Counted from the stretch's first letter, positions 1 to 13,260 are shown. The stretch: 64,000 nucleotides of DNA from Lates calcarifer (GCF_001640805.2 NC_066850.1:13892157-13956156), one strand, 5' to 3'. The notes: a model not told the origin generated them from the letters alone. Made by a program: numbers and translations.

Positions 1-616
1 CAGTGCCTTCTCTCTGAAAATTATAGTTTTTAATATCCCACTTTTACATTTTCAGCCCTCGGCTATTTTGTGGGTGTCAAAACGATCACTGCAGCCATGG
101 CAAGGTGATTAAAATCAGGTGTTACTGTATGATTGCTGCAGTGTGTGCCACATATGTGCTGCTTTCACGTTGGTAATTACAACACTTTCAAAAGATGTGG
201 AATTTGCCTTTTGATGTATGTTCGCCTGCGAGGACTTTAAAGAACTCAGCAAAGAACCATCTGGGACTGAAAAGAAAGTCACTGGTGGGAAAAAAGAAAG
301 AGGAAAGAAACATTTCTGTCACACTAATGTGAAAATGCAATGCAATATTCTTTGGAGAGCCAAGCTATTTCTGAATCAAGACCTTAAATGGGGATGCATT
401 ATGTGTCCTCTGTTACCCCTTTACCAGAAAATGTGTTTCTTGAACTGGTTCTATTCACTAGGCAACAGCTGTGAAATACCCACATTGCTAAGACTATTGC
501 CCACATACCTTGAACATTTTTGCTATCACACACACTTAGTTAAGTTTTTAGTATCTCATAAGTAGAACTTTTTTTGTTGTTGTTGTTAAATCTGCACTTT
601 TTATTTTTTATTAAGG

Positions 617-1276
617 GTTGGTATGGTGGTGCAGTGGTTAACACTGTCGCCTATTACAGCTGTACATTTGAGGTGCTCTGTCCTTTTCCTGTCTTCTCAG
701 TAGCTCCATCCAGGTGGTACCTCATCAGCGATCAATGAGCTGCACCTGGCTTCAACATTCCTGTGACAGTAGAGGCTTCTAAAGTGGGACTGCTGGATAT
801 GCTGCCTCTCAGCTAGTTTCTTTTTGTGTTGCTGTTGTGTTTTGACTTTGTGTCTTTTGTAGTATTGGTTTTGTTTGTTTTTGATATGTTTTTATGTTAA
901 TAAATGCCATGAATTTGGCTGTTCATAAGATGTTTTCTGTGGCTGTGTGCCCCATAGGACCACCCAAAGGTGGGGCATAACACGCCTCACAGCTCCAGTT
1001 CACCCCTTTCTGTGTGGCGTTTGCATGTTCTCCCTGTGCCTGCGTGGGTTATCTCTGGGTACTCCAGCTTCCTCCCACAGTCCAAAGACATGCAGGTTAA
1101 TTGGTGAATAGCCCACAGGTGTGAATGTGAGTGTGAATGGTTGCTTGTCTGTATATGTTGGCCCTGATGGATTGGCGATCTCTCCAGGGTGTACCCGCCC
1201 AGTGTCAGCTGGGATAGGCCCCTGCACCCCTGCAACCCTTAACGGATAAGCGGTATAGATAATGGATGGATGGATG
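617..1276 (+). mobile_element. Tailed SINE/LINE-like retroelement, interrupted by a solo LTR
   Basis: The element begins with GGTGGTGCAGTGGTTAACAC followed by CTGTCGCC. After an interruption it resumes with TCACAGC, the typical GTTTGCATGTTCTCCCTGTG block, the CCTCCCACAGTCCAAAGACA block and a GGATAAGCGGTATAGATAAT end, and it closes with a (GGAT)n-type tail at about 1261-1276. This layout is a dispersed retroelement that I recognise as very common in teleost genomes; I do not assign a family name. The two halves are 617-651 and 983-1276. They join into one continuous element once the LTR at 652-982 is removed. Confidence 0.7.
652..982 (+). mobile_element. Solo LTR of a Ty3/Gypsy-like retrotransposon (nested)
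   Basis: This 331-bp insert lies inside the tailed retroelement. It is flanked by the direct repeat CGCC (648-651 and 983-986; CGCCT if the left edge is moved one base), as expected of a 4-5 bp LTR target duplication. The ends are TATTAC (probably decayed from TGTTAC) and ATAACA, matching the TGTTA...TAACA inverted termini of LTRs. An AATAAA at about 899-904 fits an LTR polyadenylation signal. No internal gag or pol and no second LTR are present, so it is a solo LTR left by recombination. The superfamily is inferred from the ends and duplication length only. Confidence 0.6.
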
Positions 1277-1941
1277 ACATATAAGTGTGTCAGTTTTGTG
1301 TTAGTCCTGCTAGTCCTGCTCCCCCAAAGTCAAAACAAAAACAAAGAACAAAACAAAAAATACTACTACAAATACTATGGATATGTTTGTTGATAAAGCT
1401 ATAAATTATGGTTTTGCTTAGCTTTATGTAAAGAAAAAAAACCCCAGGCTAGATGAGTCCGCTGAGTCATGTGGAGTAAACAAGTTGGTTGGTATACAGT
1501 AACATGTTTTGAGGCATTTTTCTTCTTTTCCTTGGATAACTGGCCAAACAGATGAAATCATGCCCAGACATTTCCAGCCGCTTGGGTTAAATTGTTTCAG
1601 CAATCTAAAACATCAACATTTAATGTCAGGTTTTGGTGTCAATAAGTCCCAGGTCTTATTTTTAAACCCACCAATTTGCACAGTCATTTACGTGAGAAAT
1701 CCATTGCGCCAACAAACTCAGGGACTATTATTTGTGTACCAGCCATGGCAAAAAATAAACCGAAATGTAATACAACCACAAGACAGGTGGAGTTCTGAGT
1801 GAGGAAGTGTAGTAATATGTTTTTTGACGCACCCTCTTCCTTTATTGATGTGTCTAGTGAGGTTGTCATAATTTTCTCCTCCTACTCCTAAAACTGCTGA
1901 AAGCAACAAGTCCAGACATGTTCCCTGGGGGGTAGTGGAAA

Positions 1942-1960
1942 GGCACTCTGGGAAATGTAG
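1942..1960 (-). promoter_or_regulatory. ZNF143/THAP11-type motif
   Basis: The minus strand reads CTACATTTCCCAGAGTGCC, close to the known composite ZNF143 (Staf) element ACTACATTTCCCAGAATGC. No gene starts nearby in this window, so it is either a distal site or a chance or repeat-derived match. Confidence 0.35.
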
Positions 1961-2899
1961 GAAGATGCTAACCAAAGTATAAAGTGAGAAATCATTTTGA
2001 GGTCAATAAAATGATAACACTTTATTGGAAACATGACAGATATGTTCTTCAGCGCTGTTCCAAAGCAGACCCCTTTACTTTTCCCAGCAAATCAATAAAC
2101 TGCTTTTCTTTCCATTATTTCACTAATTATGTTAGTTTAATGAGGTATCATTTTGCTCATAGATTAAATAAAGAAATACGATCCTTCATCTTAACTAACA
2201 ATAAAAATCCTCTCACATCAGCAAACTAATTTGCATCAGTTCTGCGAGTCCTTGCCATGAAACCATTTAGGAATACCAGACTCAAAGCAACATCTGGCTG
2301 TTTTTAAGAGTCATGGACAGTTTGCCGCAGGTGGTGGTGGGCGGGGTTCATATGGGTTATATGGACCGTGGAAGTTTAAAAGGGTCAATACATGCAGATA
2401 CAACACAACTCTGGCTCATGTGGAGCACTGGAGAGCGGGGAAAATGGTAGAATGTCAGGAAAACTGCATTCCTTCCATATTCTGTTAAATGGAAGATCTT
2501 TATTGATTCTCATAGATTTCATAAACATCCTGTGCAGGAATGTTATATACTATAACACGTGAACTGCAGTAAAGCGCTTATAAACTAATCTGAGACTATT
2601 TAAACAAGATCTTTGTTTTCTTTTCTGCTACTTTTTTGATCATAGTTTGGTGAATAAAATAGCCACAATTGCCACTGGTGCGATTGAGAGAGGATAAAGT
2701 CCTGTTTGAGGCCTGGATGGTGGAAATGATTATGTTCCCCTCACTATCGTGGAAAGTAATGCTCGGCAGCAATTTGTCCACCTGCACCTCTGAACAGCGG
2801 GCTTGGTAACAATTACTGGTCCAGGAAAGAAAACATTACAAAGTCATTACAATAATGATAGTAATTCAGGCCAGGATAGACGTAGCCTCTGCAGGCCTT

Positions 2900-2945
2900 C
2901 TCTCCTCCTTCTCCCTCTCCTCCTTCTCCTTCTGTGTCTTTTTCC
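2900..2945 (+). repeat. CT-rich low-complexity tract
   Basis: Polypyrimidine stretch built of CTC/TCC/TTC units. The leucine-rich open frame that crosses it is an artefact of composition. Confidence 0.7.
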
Positions 2946-5850
2946 TTTCACCACCCATCCCTTGACTTTAAATCTTTCTTTTTATACAAGGTTCACCTTT
3001 TGCCCTCCTTTAGCTCCTTTACAATCATTATTCATTTCACTCTGAGTGTCTCCTTTTATACTTTGTAATCATACACACATATCGGATGGCCCTTTTCATT
3101 AATGCTTTGCTGTGATTTGAGTTTATAGCCCCATAAATCATATATATTACCCTGGAGACACACTATAAGTCTGGGCAGAAATATCATAGGAATATTATGG
3201 AGATATAAGGCTTGAAACTTTAAAAGTTTAAGTAGTACAATACCGTCTAAACAGCAACCTATTTGCACCAAACAAAAGTATGTGAATGTCCCCTGTCCCC
3301 ACCAAGGGAGGGGACACTAGACGACAAGGGAGGAGGCCTATTGGAGCCCCCGCCTGCCAGGCAGCACTTACAACAGCCTTATTTATGTTTCAGAAACTGA
3401 ACTGACAGTGCCAAGACATTATCCAAGACGCTGATGGAGTCGCCACACAGCGGCTGCTGCCATCCAGTCTGGAAAACATTTGAAAATCTTTGTTTTGAAA
3501 AGAGCACAAAAATGCCCGTCACTCGGGGGGGAAAGATGGCTCCATTTTCCATCTGGAGCTCACTTGAGTCAGCGTGGGAGGACGTGCGTACATTTTCAGC
3601 ACAACAGAGCAGATGATAAAATAGAATGAAAAAAGAAAAATGGTTGCAGTCACTCTTCTGGGTGGGCCCGCAAGCACATGACATATTAGGCCTGTGAGGG
3701 ATTATTTTTGTATTTCTCAGCAGTTTTTAGTAGAGTTAGACTGATATATGAGGCCATTAAATATCAGCCATGATGTTCCACTTTGATATGAAGTTTTTCT
3801 CCATCTGAAATTTTTATTATTTTATTTTCTATGTCTGTTTTGGAGACTATGAATTTGAAAAAATGAAAAGAAAAAAAAAAGAATTTATTTTAACATAAAA
3901 TTCCACCATTTGAAATGCTGGTGTGACATTGCCTTTGAAGGAAACCTGTTGATGCATTTGCTGTTAATCTGAAAATGGCTAGAATGATTCAGTGTCAGAT
4001 TTAACAATATTTGGCATCTTCTATCATGCACAGACAAAAAGATATAGACAGACAAGGTTGACTTCCAACAAAGTGGGCCTAGTCAAGAGATTTACTCTCC
4101 AGTGAGAGTCAAAATGCTGTTTCAGCTTTACCACTCTGACAAGAGTAAAACTCTGTAATGCTCAAAATATCACCTATGTGCTTCTTAAAACCAAAAATAT
4201 GAGTCTAGCTTTCATCAGTCAAACAAACGTTTCATGACTGTTGAGATTCAAAGAGAATCAGCCATAGATCCATCAACACAGCACTGCAGTCCTTCTGGGT
4301 AGATCTGTGCGTTGATCAGGCTCAGACAGAGCTGGTCTGAGCAGAAAGTGGGAAATCCCCCCCTCGCTGAACTGCTCCTATACCATCGACTGATGTCGTA
4401 ATTTCTCACTGAAACCTTAACCAAACAATAAATATTCGACAGCTCAGTTATTCTAAAAAGAAGCACTGTTTGCTCAACACTGCCTGTCACAACACGCTCA
4501 GCAGAGTTCCGTGTGTGTGACGGTATTGGGTTTTTTTATTATCAGATACCAGGTTGGAAAAGCCTGTAGACCTCTGTTTACCTACAGACATGGAAACTTT
4601 GGCTTTTTGGTGGCTAATAAACAGACAAAATGACTCTACTTTTGTACATAACCATTTTCATTTCTGTCTCTGCTCTCTGTTGGAGTTTAAATGCCCTGAA
4701 TCCTGGATCCACATGAGGAAAAAGCACAAGCCGTCAAGCCAAGATTGAATTCATCGCATGTGGATGGATTGGCCATATTGTACTCATTAATGACTGGCAC
4801 ACATGAAGAAAGTATGAGTTAATTGCTTTGACATTCCAGCCAACATATAAACTGTGGCAGTCCAAATGTTCTTTTCCCGAGAAACTATTGAAAATCCAAT
4901 TGAAATGTAGGGCAATAATCAGTAAAAGATGAAACTTTTGTTTGGAAGTGTTACTCCCCTTAGTGAGACTCAATGTAGCACAGCAGGATTCACAAACACC
5001 ATTTGGCGGCTCTTGGTCTCAGTAAATAGTGGAAAGGTTCACTTATGAAAACACTCACACCCTGTTATCAGATTAGGTCTCTACAAAGAGCTCTCAGCAT
5101 CAACAAAGAGGAAGAGATATTTCTTCTTTTTAAAGAAAGAAGCTCGTCTAGCGCTGTGTCATGTTGGTCTTTCTCTTCTCCATTCCTCCCCCCGTCCCTC
5201 ATTCCTTCTTTTGCCTTCATTTGTTCGAGCTGTCGACAGCGGGTTTGCCCTGAAATTAAAAACCTTTAGTGTTTGTTTGCTCGTTGTCAGTGCAAGGCTT
5301 TTCCCATCATTCCCAGGGAGAGCATCTGTCACGCCTTTTGAAAACTGCTTTGGTGGGGTGACCTCAATGATTTCCTGACCCTCAAAGAAACTGATTAATC
5401 CAGTTTCAGTGGCCTGTGATGGTTCAAGTGCTTTTAAAGGTCTATTTCTATCCATTTTGGGTGCATTAAAAGGGGTCAAATTTGAAAGATAAATAAGATC
5501 AGCACATAATACTAATTTTTATCATATCAATAGTGAACTTAACAAAACACTTACAGGTTGAACAAGCGTTTAAAAAGATGAGCTTGTGCGTATTTGTGGG
5601 GTTTTGTCTCTCGGCTCATAGTCTGGGGTCAAGCACACACTCCGTGCCAGTGTGTTTGACCCGGGAGTGTCTGAAGTGTTGATTCTCTAAAATGTCAAAG
5701 GTCAGTTAGAGGCTGATGACTGAGGGGATCTAATAGCATATTGTTATTCCTATAAATTCAAAGTTAAATTCAAAAGAAACAAAACATAATCCTACTTACT
5801 TAGTTGCTCCCAGAGAATTTGCTGCTAATGTCTTACTTCTGGTGTGACCA

Positions 5851-5956
5851 GTGGCTAATGGTGGCTAATGTTAGGTAATGTTAGGTAATGTTAGCAAAGT
5901 TAACGACTCAAAAGTGCAAGCACTTCACTTGCATTTGCAGTGCTTGCATTTGCAGC
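5851..5956 (+). repeat. Short tandem repeats (10-mer and 14-15-mer units)
   Basis: A 10-bp unit occurs about four times (GTGGCTAATG twice, TTAGGTAATG twice, then TTAGCAA). It is followed at about 5929-5956 by a duplicated unit, CTTGCATTTGCAG. Both are small local duplications with no sign of coding function. Confidence 0.6.
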
Positions 5957-7489
5957 TAAATATAAATGTTTTGAACTATAAAATGTATGTAAAAACTGAC
6001 ATTGCTGTGCCACATTAAGACTTCGTGTGTCTTCTTTACTTGTGCTTTTGTTACACTATGTTTCATTATTTGTATTATCCAACATCATCTCATCACATCA
6101 GTCTGTAGTTGATAACTCTGAATCAGGAAAAACTTCCTGATGGGTCGAGTAACTCATCACTGCCTGACACACTTTTTCAGGTATTTTAGAGCCTATAGTA
6201 GCTAACTGGTAAATCCAACAATCAAAGTTTCCTGTAGCCAATGTAATAAAAGCGAGAGACCATGACAACCACTCAGTGAACAAAGTGAGCACTTTGCATA
6301 GATGGATGGATGGAAGTATAGTTGAAGCAAGAACCCACTTGTAAATTGCAAGATGTAGATTTGAGTCACAATACAAGCTTTGGACATGTTGAGACACAAC
6401 ACTGCATTTGTGAAAATGAACAAGCACGTGGGAGATGAGTTTACTGTTCACAGACATTTGATGACAATTCACTTGTGGTTTACTTTGGCTCTGCTGTAGT
6501 CTACACTTTTGTCTCTGTCTACCAGTCTTTCTTTTTTTCATGCAATGTATTTTCACCTGTTTATTCATCATTTACCTATCTGTAGACATCTTTATCATCA
6601 TCTACCTTGACAGCGCTTTCCAGACACTCTGTCAAGGGGATCAAACAGGCTCAAACAAATTGAAAAGATAATTGCAGGCTGCCAGCAACAACACCCACCA
6701 GCCACCATGTCACAGCTCTCTTGGCATACAGTGAAGGAATGCAACGAGGCTGGAGCGTCAGATAGTGTTGACAGGATGAACGGAAACCACCTGGAGTTTT
6801 AACCAAACTCGCAAGGTCACCTTTCCCCATTTTTTCCTCCTCCTGTGGCTTGTAAAAATCCCCCTGGGGGTCAGCGCTTCACCAGCCTGGACTCATCCAG
6901 ACCGAGTGTTTGACTTATGCTAAACACAGACAACAGTTACCTCCTTATTGGTAATTTGTTTGGGATTATTTCTGAGGTGTGGTGTTTGACACTAGAACCA
7001 CAAGCAGTTTTGCTAAATTTAACTCATGTCTGAATGTTGAATAACATTTGTTACTTCATCAAATTTTTAATAAAACTCTCATCATTCTGGGCCAATTTGA
7101 CAGTTTGTTTTCACCAACATACCCTGATCTGTAATCAAAATTTTATTTAGGAGAAAGACCTTCAGGAACATGCATTTAGTTTGGTATTTAGAATGTGCTG
7201 AGCTGCTGCTGTTCTGCATTACTATGAAAATGAGATAATATGTAAAGCTGTAAAAGTAAAACAAAGACTGGCTAAGTGTCCCAGGTGCAGCTCAGCCTCA
7301 GGCAGTGTCTCGCTCATAAATCTCCACTCTCATCACTACAAGCCCTCACACTTCACTCTTACACTTCAAAATGCACATTACAGAATACCCCAAATCTCAA
7401 AATGTGGCATTGGTTTTAGCTAAGACATGTAATGAGGGTCAAACAGCACTTACGCAAAGGAATTTATTGCTCCTAAAATGAATGTTTGA

Positions 7490-7925
7490 TCCCTTACTGA
7501 GAGTTAAAGAAGGATACCACTCATGTCTGTGTTAAGAATGTAACTAGAACCAAGAGCCAATTAGCTTAGCTTGGCGTGATGAAACAAAGTAAAACAAGAG
7601 TGTTTCCAGCTAAATGCAAGTGTCATTAGTCACCCTGGTCAAAAATCAAAGTATAAGACAAGTGAACTTTTGACTTGATGGTGGTGCTAGGTGAAAAGTC
7701 AAGGATAACTTAAGTCATTAGGGTACTCAGTCTGGAATCCACATATGTCCATACACAATTTTTTGTTACCATCCAATGGTTATTCGTATATATCTGACAT
7801 TTCTATCTCTGGAGCCCTGCCATTTTAATGGCTAAAAAAATCAAGTGGTGGTACTGATCTTCTCTTTGAATTCTCGGCAAGATAACCAGTAAGCATATTT
7901 TTCTAAATGTCAAGCTATATTCTTT
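7490..7925. repeat. Degenerate interspersed fish repeat with inverted arms
   Basis: The left arm (about 7490-7600) carries ACTGAGAGTTAAAGAAGGAT, CCACTCATGTCTGTG and TTAGCTTAGC blocks. The right arm (about 7858-7925) carries the TTCTCGGCAAGATAACCAGT block. Both correspond to a fold-back-like repeat that I recognise as widespread in percomorph fish. The middle (about 7735-7850, GTCTGGAATCCACATATGTC and onward) looks like a second common fish repeat. A better preserved relative is at 51158-51526. Edges are approximate. Confidence 0.45.
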
Positions 7926-10900
7926 ATGTCTTGGCCAAACTGCTCAACCCTTTTCTTTTATTTTAAGATTTTGTCATTTCAATTGTTCCATCAAAGGCTG
8001 TCATCCATCACTAAAGTCAATCTGTACAGACTGAAATAACAAAAATGGACTGAAACCATCCGCTTCCAGCTGTCCCTAATTAACTTTTGCTCTTCAGTAT
8101 CAGTGTAAAGCTTTTTAAAGTAGCAGGGTGATGGTGAAGACTGAACTGTGAAAGTTGCCCACAGACAGCATCTTTCTCAAGTTCCTCTGAGACTGTGATT
8201 CACAGCCTGCTCTCCGTCTCAGCCATTATGGTTGCGTCTTTTACAGGCGTGGGGGTGTTGGTTACTACCGTCCACAGACACACAGGCAGCCTGACTGATT
8301 TAGCTCTCTAGATTTGTGTGGAATTAGTCACAGTGGAGGGCTGGCTGGGGCAGCAGGGAGTTTAAGACATTGTTGGGAAAGAGAAAGCCTGGAGTTGGAG
8401 GCCTTTTTTTTTTCTTTTCTGGTTTTTACGACCCCTCAGGTTTCCACCTGTGCTGACATGGCTGAGACTTTACAATAGTCCTGAAAGAGTTACAAGCAGC
8501 CGGGTAGAAATTCCAGGCTCCTTTTTTTCCTTTCTTTTTTACCCCTTCTCTTTTTTTTTCCTTTTTACTGGAAGGGTGGGGTGGGGGCTGCAGTTATTGT
8601 GGAACATTTGTCAGGCCGCCAGTTGCAGAGGCAGGGCCAACCGGTGATTTATGGCAACATCTGCAAGATGCAAAGCCCTTGTATATGCTTTTAATCATAC
8701 AAAGAGCCGTGGCTGCATTGGAGATTGAAAAGAGATGGTCTGATGGGGTTTTATGGAGTCCGTGCTGGGATTCACACTGATGGCAACTCGTGTGAACATA
8801 TTATATGACCGTGGGATTTCTTCAGTTCAGTGTTTCCAGGCTGAATTTGGCTTCAGCTGGTGTTTGCAACCAAGCAAGTGCTGTGTCTGTGAGCCGATGG
8901 TCAAAAGATTCTCACCAAGCTTGAAGATAATCTGCGAATGATTGAAATGTTTTGTCACATAAGAGGAAAACCCCAAATGAACAGCCAGGAATTGTAAAAA
9001 CTATGCGTGAATGCAACACAACACAAATCTTAATGTATTCGTCTGTCAACAGTTGGGAAGTTGGGAGTCATAGTGAGCGTGACCTCACATACCGAAAGCT
9101 GAGGTCACTTCGTTTTTTAAATGTGTATTTTAGCACTGACAAAGCATATCTAATGTTGAAATAAGCTCAATGGTCGTAAAAGTCAGACAGCAATCCCCCA
9201 GCAGATTTCCTGAGCTTCATAACAGAGGAACAATAATTTCTGCAAGCCGCCTGTAGGTATTCAATATAATAAACATCTGTCTGCATGTCACCACATCTGG
9301 CAATAATGAAGGCAAATTAGCTACAAAATTCAGAGTGTCTGGCAGTGAGATAAGACCGTGGCATGCTAAATTCATTTTCTTGGCTCAGTCTCTGGGGTGT
9401 AGAGAGCAGAGATGGCCCGAGGTGCTGACCCTGGATCAGTGTCTGACTGTTTAGTGAACGCACTGGGGTCAGAAAATCAAGATCAGACCCTGAGCCGAGG
9501 CCAGGGGGTAGCAGACTCCATCACTTGTCTGCCAGTCATTGGTGGTCTGGAGGAATAGTCAACTTCCTGTCTCATTTCGCTGGACACAGAATCAAAGAGG
9601 GGAAATTATTCTGCAATCTGGCCGCCCCCCGCCCCCAGCTGGAAATGTGAAGGTTGTCACTGGCTGCAGACTCGGCAGGAGACTCCCAGATCCGCAACGT
9701 CTTTTAAAAGTGGAAACCTTTTTACGCCACAGTCGCTTGTTTGGCCACAAATTGTTTTTTGGTTGCAGCAATTTCAGAGACTTTCCTAAAGGAGTAAATA
9801 AACCATTCTGAGGGGAATTACATCCATCCGCTTAATTGTAACATGCATAGTTTAGTGAAGTGTAAAACCTTGCCTACCAGAGCAGATCATGTATTGTTAA
9901 CAAGAAAGTTTGAATCCACCAAACAGCTGCTAAATTTTGAAAAGGGAAGAAACTTTCTTCCCACAGTGGCCATTAAGTGACCTTGACCAAAGCAGTTCAA
10001 GGAAAAATCCCCCAGATCCTCTTACTCTGTTAACATTCTTCAATTTTCAGTTTTTCAACACAATCCAGGAGTAATTTTGTAATGAAATGTTTATCTGCTT
10101 TCCCTCAACCCGTCTGACTTACTTCTTCTTCAGCCAGAGATTTCCTTCATGATGTCTGCTGACAACTTCTTGTATTCAAGAATTACAGCTCATGCTCCAT
10201 CAATCTATCATGCCGCAGTGTTGCATTCTGGTTTATCATCTAGCGTGGGGGTGGAATTTAGTCTGTCTCTTCTAAAAATGTATTTTTCCACCAAAAGATG
10301 CCTTTGGTCTTTGATTATTTTACTCGTAGTAAAAAACCAAAGAGGATTCTCATTGGTTTCTGCATTTGCCCTCAGTTTTTTACTGTCTTTAAGTCACTTT
10401 ACTGCTCTCATCAACCTTATTTATGTTTGTATCAGGCAGCTGTTTTCAGCTCTGATAAACCCTCTGTAGATAACTCTGCCAGCAGCAAACAGCAGACAAA
10501 AGCCCCTTTTATACAACCTGTTCAAGACAGGAATTATTCTGCCTCAACTTTCTGTGTAAATAAGCAAAGGTGGTACATTCAAGGGTCTTCTTAATGCCAA
10601 TACAGCACAACCTTTGTGTATAAGTGGCTAAAGTTCGTGACCAGCTAGCAGCAGGTTAGAACATGCATAGCCCCCAAGAGTTTGAAAAAAATAATGGCAG
10701 TTTACATTTTTCCCAGACATTCAAAATCATGGATCTATTACTCAAACTGGACTACTCACTGGAACCTGAAGCAACACACCCCAACCAGCGGCCCCTAGTC
10801 TTCTTTGAACATAATATCATATCCGCCATGTTTAGCTAGTTAGGACCAAGAAAAACACACAGCAAAGCACAGGACCAAAATCTTTAGATTTTAAATTAGC

Positions 10901-11876
10901 GTTATCCTGCAACCTCCCAACTGCACCAGTGGAGCCCAGAAACTGCTGCCACAGCTGCTATAAGTAGACACTCCTGTTCTGGTCTGACAGCTGTTTATGT
11001 ACATCTCACATCTCTCATCATACATCACTTTGCCCACACAAAGGTTTGAAAATTTACTTCCAGACAATACAGTGTGTCAGTCCTATAAATATCACCACAT
11101 TGTGTTCGACAAGAAGTGCAATCAGAATCCACTCAGTTTATCATTTATCACGCCTGGGCCCCACTTATCCATCCTGCAAGGTCAGGTTTGTTAGACACGG
11201 TTTCTGCTCTAACCCGACACGACTCTGCGCCAAGATAAGGTCATCATGCAGAAGTGGACCAGTCCTTGAATGTTGCTTCAGCAGCAGCGGCAGCAGCAGC
11301 TGTTTCCCAGGTGTTTGGATGTGTGTGGCTCCACCATCTTGTCTTAATCGCAGCCTCCTCAAAGAACTGGCAAGACTTCCAACAAACCCCCTCATTCCTT
11401 TACAGCGGGGTAAAGACATACAAACCAGCACAGCGTAGCTGACAGCCAGGTGTACTTAAACATTAGTCAGCCAGAAGGATGGGAGAGAAATAACACATCC
11501 TAGGAAAACAAATCTCATCATCAGCATTTCCATACACAAACTGAGAAAAGTCAGATCCAAACACAGACCTCTAGGGTGCACATGCTTATAAGAAAACATA
11601 GTCCATTTTACTACTTTTCACTCCAGTTCACCTCATGTTGCCAGATTAAATACAACTGGCCTTGAATAGGGGATCTGACTAGATCTCCTCCAAACTGCTG
11701 GTACCGCCATCGTGAATCTGCCATTTCGTAAACACAGCTCCACTGTGGCAGACAGCGAGCCGCAAGACGCTTTCCAAGTGCAAGTTTCAACAGCTAGCCC
11801 AGTGCACAAGCACACCTTTTTCCCTCATGTTGAAGAGGAGAGGCCTGAAACAACAAACCGCCAGGCGAGAAGGGTT

Positions 11877-11891
11877 GGGGGGGGGGGGGGG
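11877..11891 (+). repeat. Poly-G run
   Basis: Fifteen consecutive G. Its length is unreliable in any assembly, and it could form a G-quadruplex on the plus strand. Confidence 0.9.
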
Positions 11892-12059
11892 TTGAGTCAC
11901 CCAGCCCAACAGAGAGTCTAGTCTGGGCTAAGGTATATTGTACTGCACTATTTCAGCAGTAATTGTTTGTTTCACACAAATTATATATAATTATTATAAG
12001 TATTGTTTAATTATCAGCATCTTTAACAACAGAATCATTATTACCGTCAGTGGACGTTA

Positions 12060-12860
12060 AGCCATAATGTCAGTAGTGGTGGTACAGTACTGCTACTAGT
12101 TGTAATGGTAGTATTATTAGTTGCAGTAATGATAATAGCAGTTGTATGTATTTCAATTTTTTCAAGTCTTAATTCAATACTCACATGCCTGTAAGTCCAC
12201 TGTAAGTTAATGGGTGTTATAATCACTCCTCATGTCACTAGTGGACCTGACACTGGCCCTAATGAGGCTCCAGTGAAAGACGAAGGGGACAAAATCTGCT
12301 GTTCTTGTTCTGTGCACAAATGCAGTATAAAGCTGAGCAGAAGCTAATCTGAGGTTTTAGTCATAGGTTAGCACAAAGATGGGCCTGGGTTCTAAAGAAG
12401 ACTAACTATGGAAAGTACCAGCTTGATTTGGCTAACTCAAACTGCTACCATCATGCTACATTTGGGAATGCTATTTTGCACAAAAGGAGGACTGTGGATT
12501 TTGCTGTACATCTCCTCCATACTTTGCACTAGTAGGAGATTAATTCATGAACAGCCTCGCCTGTATGAACAGGAGGAATGTGACTGTACATAAGGGTGGT
12601 ATTGTATCAAGACAGACTTTTAAAAAGTCTGAAGCAATACCAATCTTAACTATTGCCACTATACCCACTATTACTGCTACTACTGCTATTAATACTTCTA
12701 TTACTACTAGTAGTCCTTAAACTACTGATCTTTTTAACTACTACTACAGCCAGATTTACTTATTCTAGTAGTCTAGTAGTAGTATTGATAGCAGTAACAA
12801 CAGTCAATAGAAATTAGTTATAATAGTGGTATTTGTAATGATAGTAGTAACAATGATAGT
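12060..12860. repeat. Degenerate CTA/TAG trinucleotide tracts around an imperfect hairpin
   Basis: About 12060-12150 and 12650-12860 consist largely of TAG, TAC, TAT and TAA-type triplets in both polarities, as in a decayed trinucleotide microsatellite. Between them, around 12598-12642, an imperfect inverted repeat pairs GGTATTG with CAATACC and CAGACTTTT with AAAAAGTCTG. No gene is evident here. Confidence 0.5.
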
Positions 12861-12899
12861 GGTAGAACTTGTTGATGCAGTAGGAATAAATGTGTCTTT

Positions 12900-13260
12900 T
12901 TTCACATATATTCATTTGGCAGATGCTTTTGTATAAAGCAACATACAAATGAGGTATAGGGTCTAGACATAGAGAGAGACTGGGTATATTAGGTGAGCAA
13001 GTACTCTCAGATGTTTTTCTCTTTTTTTTCAAAGACAGAAAAGGATTCTGCAGTTTGGTAAGTTGTTCCACCGCTGAGGGACCACACAGGAGAAGAGTTT
13101 GGCTTGAGATTTCCTGCCTCGCAGCAATGGCAGGACTATTTGTGGCTCATTTGCAGATCATGGTGAACAAGAGGGCTGATACACCTGAACGAGGCATCTC
13201 AGGTTCCCTAGCATGAGTGACCTTAGCTCACTGCAAGCAGCAACAGGGAGCCAGTATCTT
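12900..13260 (+). repeat. Ancient teleost interspersed repeat fragment
   Basis: It begins with CATTTGGCAGATGCTTTTGT followed by a degraded AAGCAACATACAAATGAGG. Later blocks resemble other parts of the same widespread fish repeat: TTCCACCGCTGAGGGACCAC, GCAGCAATGG, and GGGAGCCAGTATC. The copy is clearly decayed. I recognise the sequence type but do not assign a superfamily. Confidence 0.5.

Noticed and set aside
3285..3330. TGTCCCC/GGGGACA hairpin
   Set aside because: Seven-base stem only, with no conserved context. Inverted repeats this short are common by chance.
6098..6571. 157-codon open frame on the minus strand
   Set aside because: Longest non-lrig3 frame, but the translation is low in structure, has no domain or signal, overlaps other frames and has no flanking exons. 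It is plausible by chance in 64 kb of six-frame sequence.
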